Below, in pieces: positions 22,353-29,864 of a stretch of DNA of 64,000 bases. The stretch is from Kiritimatiellia bacterium. GTDB taxonomy: Bacteria > Verrucomicrobiota > Kiritimatiellia > RFP12 > UBA1067. The notes beneath the pieces are model-generated. The model was not told the DNA's origin. It searched no databases and saw nothing but the letters and a program-made list of their open reading frames with translations. Both the position numbers and the translations under genes were made by a program. The DNA is taken from the NCBI GenBank assembly GCA_016296065.1, contig JAEDKA010000002.1, positions 62,001 to 126,000 on the forward strand, in the 5' to 3' direction. The stretch's first letter is position 1. Every line of letters begins with the position of its first letter.

Positions 22353-22968
22353 TCATTTTCGCGGGTTCGTAGGGGCGGACGCGAAGTGTCGCGCCGAGCG
22401 ACTCGGCGATGGCGCGGCAGCGTTGCTGCTTTTCGGCGCTTGTCACCGGCTCGCCCACGACCGTCATGACGACGCTAGGCACGCTTGACGCCGACTCCTT
22501 TGCGAATTCCAGCATTGCGGGATACGCAGCCTCGCCGAACTTCGGTCTGCACAGCGACTGGTATTCCTCAGGATCGTCAGTGTTGAGGCTTATCGAGATG
22601 CAGTCCACCTTGCCTGCGAAGAGCGCTGCGGTAGGCCTTCCGTTGATGAGGTCGGAGAGTCCGTTCGTGTTAACGCGGACGCGCAGCGACGCGTCGAGAG
22701 ACTTGAGGTGTCCCGCTGCGGCGAGCAGGACGTCCAGCCGCTCGGTGGGCTCGCCGTATCCGCAGAACACGACCTCGCGGAATCGTCCGAAGTCGCACGC
22801 GTCGAGGCTCGCGACGACTTCCTCGAGCGTTGGTTCGCGCTCAAGCCACAGCGAGTCGGAGCCGTATACGCCCGGCCCGTTGTGCCTGAGGCAGAACGTG
22901 CAGTCGCAGGGGCACCTATTCGTAAGGTTGACGTATATCGAGTTCTTTACCTGGTATGTGATGGTCAT
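22348..22968 (-). CDS. TatD-linked radical SAM protein
   Basis: The 206-residue protein has the radical SAM cluster motif CPCDCTFC (residues 20-27, CxxxCxxC) followed by VVFCGYGEPTERLDV, VRVNTNGL and ISISLNTDDPEEYQSLC, the usual SAM-binding strand order. The compact size and the start NSIYVNLTNRC match the family named for linkage or fusion to TatD DNases (TIGR04038 as I recall). No tatD lies in view. The ATG at 22968 is chosen because the open frame upstream has no coding character. The reaction is unknown. Confidence 0.8.
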   Translation of the reverse strand: MTITYQVKNSIYVNLTNRCPCDCTFCLRHNGPGVYGSDSLWLEREPTLEEVVASLDACDFGRFREVVFCGYGEPTERLDVLLAAAGHLKSLDASLRVRVNTNGLSDLINGRPTAALFAGKVDCISISLNTDDPEEYQSLCRPKFGEAAYPAMLEFAKESASSVPSVVMTVVGEPVTSAEKQQRCRAIAESLGATLRVRPYEPAKMI

Positions 22969-23026
22969 TTCGCATGTCCTTTTGCCGCCGTTCCGCGGCA
23001 TGTCCGCCGCAACGCGGTCGGCGGGT

Positions 23027-23032
23027 ATTATA
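23027..23032 (-). promoter_or_regulatory. -10 box for the radical SAM gene
   Basis: Minus strand GGGATATGATATAATACCCG, 59 bases before the start at 22968. Between them lie palindromic GC-rich sequences (CCGCGG, GCCGACCGCGTTGCGGCGGA) that could form a leader hairpin. Confidence 0.55.
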
Positions 23033-23113
23033 TCATATCCCCCACCGCGGTGGGGGTTGGGGGAGTCCGTGTCCTGTGGTAAAATTAACTCAGTGAAAAT
23101 GGGAGCTGGAGCA

Positions 23114-26100
23114 ATGAACAGAGCAAATGCTATGATTTTGGCCGCCGCTGCCGCCATCGCTGGCGCGTTCACGTGCGCATGGGCGGAGGTGTCGCTGCCC
23201 GTCGTCACAAACATGGTGCTGCCGGAGGGGGTCGCGCAGGCGCGCTTCTCGAATGTGTTCGGAAGCGACATGGTCCTTCAGCGCGACTGCGAGATTCCGG
23301 TCTGGGGCTTCGCGCCGCAGGGCACGGCGGTTAGGGTCTCGCTCGACGGAGGCGCGCCGCTCTCCGCGACGGCAGATTCCACCGGACGCTGGATCGTGAC
23401 CTTCCCCGCGATCGCCACCCCGGGCGGAAGCCACACGCTCGCGCTTTCCGCCGACGGGCAGGCCGACGTCGTTCTCGCCAACATAGCGATCGGCGACGTA
23501 TGGCTGTGCACGGGCCAGTCCAACATGGAGATGAGCATCTCCTGGGGCAATGTCGTCGGACAGGACGAGGCGCTTGCAGCCGCCGCGAATTCCCCAAACC
23601 TGCGCTTCTACATTGTGCCGCGCACGTCGGACAGGAGTGCGCCCCATGCGGACGTGAAGCCAGGGCTCTACGTCAACGACGGAGAGTCCAATCCCACGGA
23701 CCAGACGGTCGGCGTGTGGAAGGTGAGCAGCAGCGACTATGCAAAAGTGTTCTCCGCCGCCGGTCTCTTCTTTGCGCTGAAGCTCCAGTCCGAGAACATC
23801 GGCGTCCCGATCGGACTAGTCTCGTCGTGCAAGGGCGGAACCGACATCGAGGCATGGATGTCCGCGGAACGCTACAATTCTCTCTCCGGCATAACGAAGC
23901 GCAATTTCAGCGGCGACAGGTTCAACCCGATGACGTTCCCGCTCTTCCCGATGGCCGTCAAGGGCGCGATATGGTACCAGGGCTGCAATAACGTCTGGGC
24001 CGGCAACCAGAAAGACTACGATGTCCTCCTGCCGGCGATGGTTGACGAGTGGCGCCGTAATTTCACAAGCGCAGGCGGAAGTTTCCCGTTCTACATCGTC
24101 GCGCTTTCCGCCGCCGAGCGCTCGACCACCTCGACCCCCATCGAGTCGGGTTGGGCGGAGATGCGCTGGATACAGCACCGGCTCGGCGAGAGCATTTCAA
24201 ACAGCGGAACGATCGCCACCGTCGACGTCGGAGGCGATCTCCATCCGGCGGACAAGCGGACGGTCGGCGACCGTCTCGCGCGAATGGCGCTGGCCAGGAC
24301 ATACGGGCGCACGGGCTTCACGGACGGCGGACCGCGTCCGACAGGCGCCGTCGGCTTCGGTGACACCGTCGTCGTGTCTTTCGCCAACGCGGCGCATCTA
24401 GCGACGACGGACGGGGAGTATCCTAGCGGATTCCAGATCGCCGGCGCCGACAGGGTGTTCAGGTGGGCCGAGGCCGCCATCGTGGGCGACAAGGTGCATG
24501 TCTACGCTCCGGCCGGCATGACGGCCGCATACGTCCGCCATGCGTGGGACTCGTATCCTGTGCGCAATCTCGTCGGCGACGACGGAATCCCTTGCGACGC
24601 CTTCGAGCTCGCCGCGGCGAATCCGTCTGCGGGCGAAGTGCGTCCTCCATCTCTCCGCGACGTGCGCGTTGCCTGCGATGCAGCTACCCGCGCGTGGAGC
24701 GGATCGCTCAGGCTCCAGAGGCTTGGCGGCGACACTGCAGCGGGCACGCAGGTGTATGTCGCATACGGAACCTCCGACGGAGGCGGCGCGAGGTCCGGAT
24801 GGCAGAACGTGTTCCAGATTCCCGGCACGACGTCGGTAGGGGAGTATGCCTTTCGGCTTTCCGGCATTTCCGCCGGCACGAAATATTTTCTGAAGGCATT
24901 TGTGGAGAACGGCGCAGTCGCGACGAGCGGCGAGACGCTGTCGTTTCTTGCGCCGACTGCCGCGGATGCGGATCCCGCCGCGGACATCGCGGAAAACTCC
25001 TGGTCGCTCTCTCCTGTGACCGGAGCGGCGTATGCAGGGATTGATTCGTCGAAGAAGTACGCGCTCGCGCTGAATTTCGGACCTGACTACGCCGTCAACG
25101 GCGATGACAGCTTTGTGGACACGACGGAATATGCGCCGTCGTACACAGCCGTCAACGGAGTTTCCTTCCTGAACATGCGAGGATCCGACACAACCGTAAA
25201 CACAGCGCCTTCCGGCGTGACATGGTCGGGATTCACCTGGTTCACGGGCAGGCCGGAAACATCGCCGACAATCGCCGCGAGCGATCCGCTATCGAGGCTT
25301 CTCCGCGGCGAGTCGGACTGCGCCTACCTGTCGCCCAGGATTGTCATTGGCGGACTGAGAGCCGGCGCACTTTACGAAGTGTGCCTGTTCAACGCGGCGC
25401 TCGCGAACGTGAAGGGCGAGGCGACCGTGTTCACCGTCGGCGAACAGTCCGATTCATCCGCGCCGTTCTCGTTCTCCTTTGCGCAGTACAATCCATTCGG
25501 AGACGGGAGGCCGCGCGAGAATGTGCTGAAGTTCCGCAGGCGCGCGAATGCGAACGGAGCGCTGGTGTGGTCCACGGACAGGCATGACAACGCCCCCTAT
25601 CTCTACTTCGCGCTGACCGTTCGGTCACTTGACGGCGAACCAGATCCCGACCCCGATCCCGACCCTGACCCCGATCCCGATCCCGACCCAGACCCAGAAC
25701 CCGATCCCGACCCTGACCCAGATCCAGATCCGGCACCGGTTTCCGGGGAAAACATCGTAACCTCTGGCGGGTTTCAGATCGAGAAGAAGCTGATGGGAGC
25801 ATTCGTTCCGCCGGACTGGCATTACGAAGGGGTGTCGTACACGGATCTCGCCTCCGCTCTAGCCGATTCCGGAGATCACTGGAGCATGTCCGGGTCGTAT
25901 GCCGTTATCGCTGGCTACATTGGTGATGCCGAGAAGGGGGACTTCAACTACGACGGGTTCGGGACGACAGGAGGCGCTACTGACGGAGGATTCCCGGCGG
26001 GTCGCGGGCAGTGGGAGGGTTGTACACTCTTCACCTGCACGGCAACGCTCGTCGTTCCCGCGGCAGGCAAGTGGACGTTTGCGCTCGGTGCGGCGGTCGG

Positions 26101-26590
26101 GTCTGATTTCGCCATGTCGATGGAGGGGGGCGGCGCGACGTTTGCGATGTCCACGGCGGACTACGATTCCGGGACGAGGCGTGCCGTCAAGACGTTCGAC
26201 TTCCCGGCGGCCGGGAGCTATTCGTTTTCGCTGCAGCTGTACCGCAACGCGTCCGGTGTTGCGTTCATGGAGCTTTCCTGCGCGAAGGGCGAGGTCGCGG
26301 CGTCAGCGTTCTCGACGGACACTTTCCATCTCGTCGGGCTTGAGGGGACCGCGCCTGAAGTCGAAGCTCCCGTCGCGGGGAAGATAGACGTTTCCGGCGG
26401 CAAGGTGACTGTAAGCATCGGCAACGCAAAGGCCGGAGTCCGCTACGGCTACAGGTTCGCCGAGCGTCTGCAGGACATCGACTCTGCCGAAATCGTCTGG
26501 CTTGACGGCGCGGACGTAGCGGACGGGGAGCTGTTGATCGAGCTGAACGTAGTGAGGCCTTCCGGATTCTTGCGTCTCGTAGCTGAATGA
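23114..26590 (+). CDS. Large secreted sialate O-acetylesterase-like (SGNH) protein
   Basis: The 1158-residue protein is exported by a signal peptide (NRANAMILAAAAAIAGAFTC, cleaved after AWA). The esterase domain, residues about 30-560, has VFGSDMVLQRDCEIPVWGFA, the nucleophile block CTGQSNMEM, WYQGCNN and the His block GGDLHPADKRTVGDRLARMA, typical of SASA/DUF303 enzymes that deacetylate sialic or xylan sugars. Fibronectin-like and lectin-like regions follow, then a (DP)n linker (residues about 842-874) and a C-terminal PA14-like beta domain. Start 23114 has GGAG 4-7 bases upstream; a TAAAAT box lies at 23080-23085. It is probably a mucin- or hemicellulose-degrading exoenzyme. Confidence 0.82.
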   Translation: MNRANAMILAAAAAIAGAFTCAWAEVSLPVVTNMVLPEGVAQARFSNVFGSDMVLQRDCEIPVWGFAPQGTAVRVSLDGGAPLSATADSTGRWIVTFPAIATPGGSHTLALSADGQADVVLANIAIGDVWLCTGQSNMEMSISWGNVVGQDEALAAAANSPNLRFYIVPRTSDRSAPHADVKPGLYVNDGESNPTDQTVGVWKVSSSDYAKVFSAAGLFFALKLQSENIGVPIGLVSSCKGGTDIEAWMSAERYNSLSGITKRNFSGDRFNPMTFPLFPMAVKGAIWYQGCNNVWAGNQKDYDVLLPAMVDEWRRNFTSAGGSFPFYIVALSAAERSTTSTPIESGWAEMRWIQHRLGESISNSGTIATVDVGGDLHPADKRTVGDRLARMALARTYGRTGFTDGGPRPTGAVGFGDTVVVSFANAAHLATTDGEYPSGFQIAGADRVFRWAEAAIVGDKVHVYAPAGMTAAYVRHAWDSYPVRNLVGDDGIPCDAFELAAANPSAGEVRPPSLRDVRVACDAATRAWSGSLRLQRLGGDTAAGTQVYVAYGTSDGGGARSGWQNVFQIPGTTSVGEYAFRLSGISAGTKYFLKAFVENGAVATSGETLSFLAPTAADADPAADIAENSWSLSPVTGAAYAGIDSSKKYALALNFGPDYAVNGDDSFVDTTEYAPSYTAVNGVSFLNMRGSDTTVNTAPSGVTWSGFTWFTGRPETSPTIAASDPLSRLLRGESDCAYLSPRIVIGGLRAGALYEVCLFNAALANVKGEATVFTVGEQSDSSAPFSFSFAQYNPFGDGRPRENVLKFRRRANANGALVWSTDRHDNAPYLYFALTVRSLDGEPDPDPDPDPDPDPDPDPDPEPDPDPDPDPDPAPVSGENIVTSGGFQIEKKLMGAFVPPDWHYEGVSYTDLASALADSGDHWSMSGSYAVIAGYIGDAEKGDFNYDGFGTTGGATDGGFPAGRGQWEGCTLFTCTATLVVPAAGKWTFALGAAVGSDFAMSMEGGGATFAMSTADYDSGTRRAVKTFDFPAAGSYSFSLQLYRNASGVAFMELSCAKGEVAASAFSTDTFHLVGLEGTAPEVEAPVAGKIDVSGGKVTVSIGNAKAGVRYGYRFAERLQDIDSAEIVWLDGADVADGELLIELNVVRPSGFLRLVAE
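25636..25735 (+). repeat. Asp-Pro dipeptide repeat DNA inside the esterase gene
   Basis: About 16 imperfect hexanucleotide units of the type GATCCC/GACCCC/GACCCA encode a (Asp-Pro)n linker with two Glu-Pro interruptions. Synonymous third-base variation suggests it is maintained as protein sequence rather than freshly expanded. Rigid acidic linkers of this type separate domains in secreted glycan-active enzymes. Confidence 0.9.
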
Positions 26591-26610
26591 CCGCTATGCC
26601 GTATTTTTGG

Positions 26611-26616
26611 TATAAT
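26611..26616 (+). promoter_or_regulatory. Extended -10 promoter of mutS, inside an inverted repeat
   Basis: TATTTTTGGTATAATAGCGG. The flanks CCGCTAT (26591-26597) and ATAGCGG (26614-26620) are exactly complementary, so the promoter lies within a 7-bp stem with a 16-base loop. Confidence 0.65.
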
Positions 26617-26638
26617 AGCGGGAAACGGCAAGGAGACG

Positions 26639-26665
26639 ATGGAATATAGATGGCTGACGAACTGA
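26639..26665 (+). other. Short upstream ORF overlapping the mutS start
   Basis: ATG at 26639, with AAGGAGA at the right distance, opens a 9-codon frame (MEYRWLTN, then TGA at 26663-26665) that runs across the mutS ATG at 26650. The best ribosome site thus belongs to the short frame, and mutS translation might depend on re-initiation or on a longer Shine-Dalgarno spacing. Confidence 0.4.
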
Positions 26666-29600
26666 CCCCAATGCAGCGGCAGTATCTCGCGCTGAAGCGC
26701 GAGATACCCCCGGGCGCGATACTGATGTTCCGCCTCGGCGACTTTTACGAGATGTTCGGGGAGGACGCGGTCGTCGCGTCCCCTATACTCGGCGCGACGT
26801 TGACGCACCGCGGCAGCCAGCCGATGTGCGGCGTCCCGTACCACGCCCTCAACAGCTACCTCGCGAAGCTCATCCGCGCCGGCAAGACTGCCGCGCTCTG
26901 CGACCAGGTGGAGGATCCTAAGACGGCGAAGGGGCTCGTCCGCCGCGAGATCACCCGCATCGTCACGCCCGGCACCGTCACAGAGGACGGACTCCTCGAC
27001 GAGACCGTCAACAACTACGTCGCCGCTGTGCACGGGCTTGGGCTTGCGCTTCTCGACCTCGCGACCGGCGAGTTCACCGTCGAGTCGTTCGCAACGCAGG
27101 CGAAGTTCGACGAGGCGATGGAGCGGTACCGTCCGGCGGAGACGCTTGCCGAGACGGAGGAGAACCGCTGGACCTTCGCGCTCGACGCGGCGACGGACGT
27201 CCTCACGCGCCACTTCAAGGTGCTTTCGCTGGACGGATTCGGACTCGAGGGGAAGGGCGACCTCATATCGGCGGCGGGTGCGCTTCTGTACTACGTCGGC
27301 ACGACGCTGCGCCATTCCATAGCGCACGTCAGGAAGCTTGCGATACGACAGTCGGACGACGCGCTCGTCCTTGACGCGGGGACTCTGCGCCACCTGCAGC
27401 TCGTGCCGGGAGGGGACGTTCCCAAGGCGGCGTCGCTCCTCGGAGTCCTCGACGTCACCAGGACCCCCATGGGCGCGCGCACGCTCAGGAACTGGACGGT
27501 GCGTCCGCTCGCTCGCTCCGCCGACGTCAACGCGCGGCTGGACCGCGTGCAGGCGTTCGTAGACGACCGCGGCACACTTGCCGCGCTCAGGAGGCTCCTT
27601 ACGGGTGTGCGCGACCTCGAGAGGCTCGTGCAGAAGGTCGACTCGATGCGGGCGAATCCGCGCGACCTCAGGGCGCTTGCGGATTCGCTGCGTCCGATAC
27701 CGGAGATTGTCGACATTCTTCGTGCCGTGACGCGGCGGGACGCCGCATCTCCTTGTGTTGGTGGGGCGCTTGGTGTTGTGACGCGGCAGGATGCCGCATC
27801 TCCTTGTGTTGGTGGGGCGCTTGGCGCTGTGACGCGGCGGGACGCCGCATCTCCTTGCGGTGGTGAGGCGCTTGCGCCGCAGCCGGACGTCGTTTCGCTG
27901 ATTGACCGCGCGATAGTCGAGGAGCCGCCGGCGCTTCTCGCGGACGGAGGCTTCATCGCGCCGGGATACGACCAGGAGCTGGACGAGCTCCGCGAGATAT
28001 CGCACGAGGGGCACAAGTGGCTCGCGGAGTTCCAGGCGCGCGAGCAGGCGCGTACGGGCATCACGAAGCTGAAGGTCAAGCACGTGTCGACGTTCGGATT
28101 CGTCATCGAGATTCCCAAGGGATCCGTCTCGCAGGCGCCGGAGGACTACATCCGCCGCCAGACGCTGACGACGGGCGAGCGCTACACGACGCCAGAGCTG
28201 AAGGAGTACGAGTCCAAGGTGCTCGGCGCGCAGGAGAAGTCGATCGCGATAGAGCAGCGGCTCTTCAGGGAGATGCTTGCGACGATCGCGGCGAAGACGG
28301 TGGAGATTCAGGACACCGCGCTCGCGATAGGCGACCTCGATGCCACGCTGGCGCTGGCGGACCGCGCGCTCGCTGCGGGGTACGTGAGGCCGGTCGTCGA
28401 CGATTCGGACGTTCTCGAGATCAGGGACGGGAGGCATCCGATAATCGAGCAGCTTCCCGACGCGGAACCGTTCGTCCCGAACTCGGCGTTCCTGAACACG
28501 ACGACGGACCAGATAATGCTCATCACCGGGCCGAACATGGCCGGAAAGTCGACGTACATCCGCCAGGTCGCGACGATTGCGGTGATGGCGCAGATGGGCT
28601 CGTTCGTGCCCGCGTCGTCGATGCGGCTCGGAGTGCTGGACCGGGTGTTCACGCGCATCGGCGCGGGAGACGACCTCGCGCGCGGGCGGTCCACGTTCCT
28701 CGTCGAGATGCAGGAGACCGCGAACATCCTCAACAACGCGACGCCGAAGTCGCTCATCGTCCTCGACGAGATCGGACGCGGCACGTCCACTTTCGACGGA
28801 ATCTCAATCGCTTGGTCCGTGGCGGAGTACCTTCACGGCAACGCGCGCTCGAAGGCGAAGACGCTTTTCGCGACGCACTACCACGAGCTCACCGACCTGG
28901 CGGACACCTTCAAGGGCGTGAAGAACTACACGGTGAAGGTGAAGGAGGAGGGTTCGCGCGTCGTCTTCCTGAGGCGCATTGCTCCCGGAGTCGCGGAGAA
29001 GAGCTTCGGCATCCACGTCGGCGCGATGGCGGGGCTTCCGCAGGAGGTCGTAGCGCGCGCGTCGCAGATACTGAAGAACCTCGAGGCGAACGAGATCGAC
29101 GTCAACGCGAAGGAAAAAGCGGTGAGGCGTCCGAGAAAGCGGCTTTCCGACCTTCCGGGGCAGATGACGTTCTTCTCTATCGCCGTTGCGCTGTCGCTCG
29201 TGTTCCAGTGCGGCGCGGCGACGACGATACACAGGAGCTTCCGGAACAGGGACACGGGGTATGTCAACGGCGCGACGCCCGGCTTTTCGGCTCCGTCGGC
29301 CCGCAAGTCGACCGGCGCATCGTCCGTTCCGAAGGCCGTAAGGGGCAAGTCGCCGAACAAGCTGATGGGAAAGCTTGGCGAAGTGGTGGACGGCGGTCTC
29401 ATCAGCGTAGTCGACGGATCGGGGAATACCCATGCCGTCTCGCTGAGGCACATCGACGCGCCGGCGGCGGACCAGCCGTTCGGTCCGGAGGCCGCGAAGT
29501 TCCTCGGCGACCTGCTGCGCGGGAAGGAGATCGAGGTGCTATGGACGAAAAAAGACGCCGCAGGCGCGATTTCCGGCGATGTATACTACAGGCACGAGAA

Positions 29601-29778
29601 GTTCGGGATGGTCGACGCCAACATGACGATGGTGAAGAACGGCGCGGCGTGGCAGGCCTACAGGGACACGGAAAAGACATACGCGGCGGCGGAAAAGGAG
29701 GCGCGCGCGGCGAAGCGCGGGCTTTGGTCCGCGCCGAAGCCAGTGAGGCCGTCCGAATGGCGAAAGAGGAAGAAATGA
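26650..29778 (+). CDS. mutS: DNA mismatch repair protein MutS fused to a C-terminal nuclease (SNase-like) domain
   Basis: Of 1042 residues, 1-838 are MutS. The mismatch-reading motif GDFYEMFGEDA is near residue 34; Walker A (ITGPNMAGKST), LIVLDEIGRGTSTFDG and FATHYHELTDL form the ATPase. The protein recognises mispairs and recruits repair factors. From residue 839 the frame continues without a stop: MTFFSIAVALSLVFQCGAA resembles a signal peptide. After it comes a staphylococcal-nuclease-type domain (GEVVDGGLISVVD, LRHIDAPAADQPFGPEAAKF, YYRHEKFG, MVKNGAAW, EARAAKRGLWS). An internal start at ATG 29164 could yield a separate secreted nuclease. Codons for repeat B interrupt the clamp/lever region (residues about 360-407). 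Confidence 0.88.
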   Translation: MADELTPMQRQYLALKREIPPGAILMFRLGDFYEMFGEDAVVASPILGATLTHRGSQPMCGVPYHALNSYLAKLIRAGKTAALCDQVEDPKTAKGLVRREITRIVTPGTVTEDGLLDETVNNYVAAVHGLGLALLDLATGEFTVESFATQAKFDEAMERYRPAETLAETEENRWTFALDAATDVLTRHFKVLSLDGFGLEGKGDLISAAGALLYYVGTTLRHSIAHVRKLAIRQSDDALVLDAGTLRHLQLVPGGDVPKAASLLGVLDVTRTPMGARTLRNWTVRPLARSADVNARLDRVQAFVDDRGTLAALRRLLTGVRDLERLVQKVDSMRANPRDLRALADSLRPIPEIVDILRAVTRRDAASPCVGGALGVVTRQDAASPCVGGALGAVTRRDAASPCGGEALAPQPDVVSLIDRAIVEEPPALLADGGFIAPGYDQELDELREISHEGHKWLAEFQAREQARTGITKLKVKHVSTFGFVIEIPKGSVSQAPEDYIRRQTLTTGERYTTPELKEYESKVLGAQEKSIAIEQRLFREMLATIAAKTVEIQDTALAIGDLDATLALADRALAAGYVRPVVDDSDVLEIRDGRHPIIEQLPDAEPFVPNSAFLNTTTDQIMLITGPNMAGKSTYIRQVATIAVMAQMGSFVPASSMRLGVLDRVFTRIGAGDDLARGRSTFLVEMQETANILNNATPKSLIVLDEIGRGTSTFDGISIAWSVAEYLHGNARSKAKTLFATHYHELTDLADTFKGVKNYTVKVKEEGSRVVFLRRIAPGVAEKSFGIHVGAMAGLPQEVVARASQILKNLEANEIDVNAKEKAVRRPRKRLSDLPGQMTFFSIAVALSLVFQCGAATTIHRSFRNRDTGYVNGATPGFSAPSARKSTGASSVPKAVRGKSPNKLMGKLGEVVDGGLISVVDGSGNTHAVSLRHIDAPAADQPFGPEAAKFLGDLLRGKEIEVLWTKKDAAGAISGDVYYRHEKFGMVDANMTMVKNGAAWQAYRDTEKTYAAAEKEARAAKRGLWSAPKPVRPSEWRKRKK
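27727..27870 (+). repeat. Three in-frame family B repeats inside mutS
   Basis: Three tandem 54-base units of the type GTGACGCGGCGGGACGCCGC then ATCTCCTTGT. Each encodes VTRRDAASPCVGGALG or a close variant. They lie between DILRA and PQPDVVSLIDRAI, a surface region of MutS. A single diverged copy occurs at 13108-13137. The core GCGGCGGGACGCCGC is palindromic. Confidence 0.85.
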
Positions 29779-29795
29779 GGAAAAATGCAAATCCC

Positions 29796-29819
29796 CCCTT
29801 GAAACCCAAGGGCATTTTT
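29796..29819 (+). terminator. Rho-independent terminator after mutS
   Basis: CCCTTG (29796-29801), loop, CAAGGG (29807-29812), then CATTTTT. The T-run runs straight into the fusA -10 box. Confidence 0.65.
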
Positions 29820-29822
29820 CGC

Positions 29823-29828
29823 TATAAT
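29823..29828 (+). promoter_or_regulatory. -10 box of fusA
   Basis: TTTTTCGCTATAATATG directly after the mutS terminator. The fusA start is 37 bases downstream, but only a weak ribosome site (GGACAAATAGAAA) is visible. Confidence 0.65.
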
Positions 29829-29864
29829 ATGTATTCATTTGTGAGAAAAAAGGACAAATAGAAA

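Noticed and set aside
22409..23113. Extended N-terminus of the esterase ORF
   Set aside because: The frame is open upstream only because it is antisense to the radical SAM gene; a signal peptide and ribosome site place the start at 23114.
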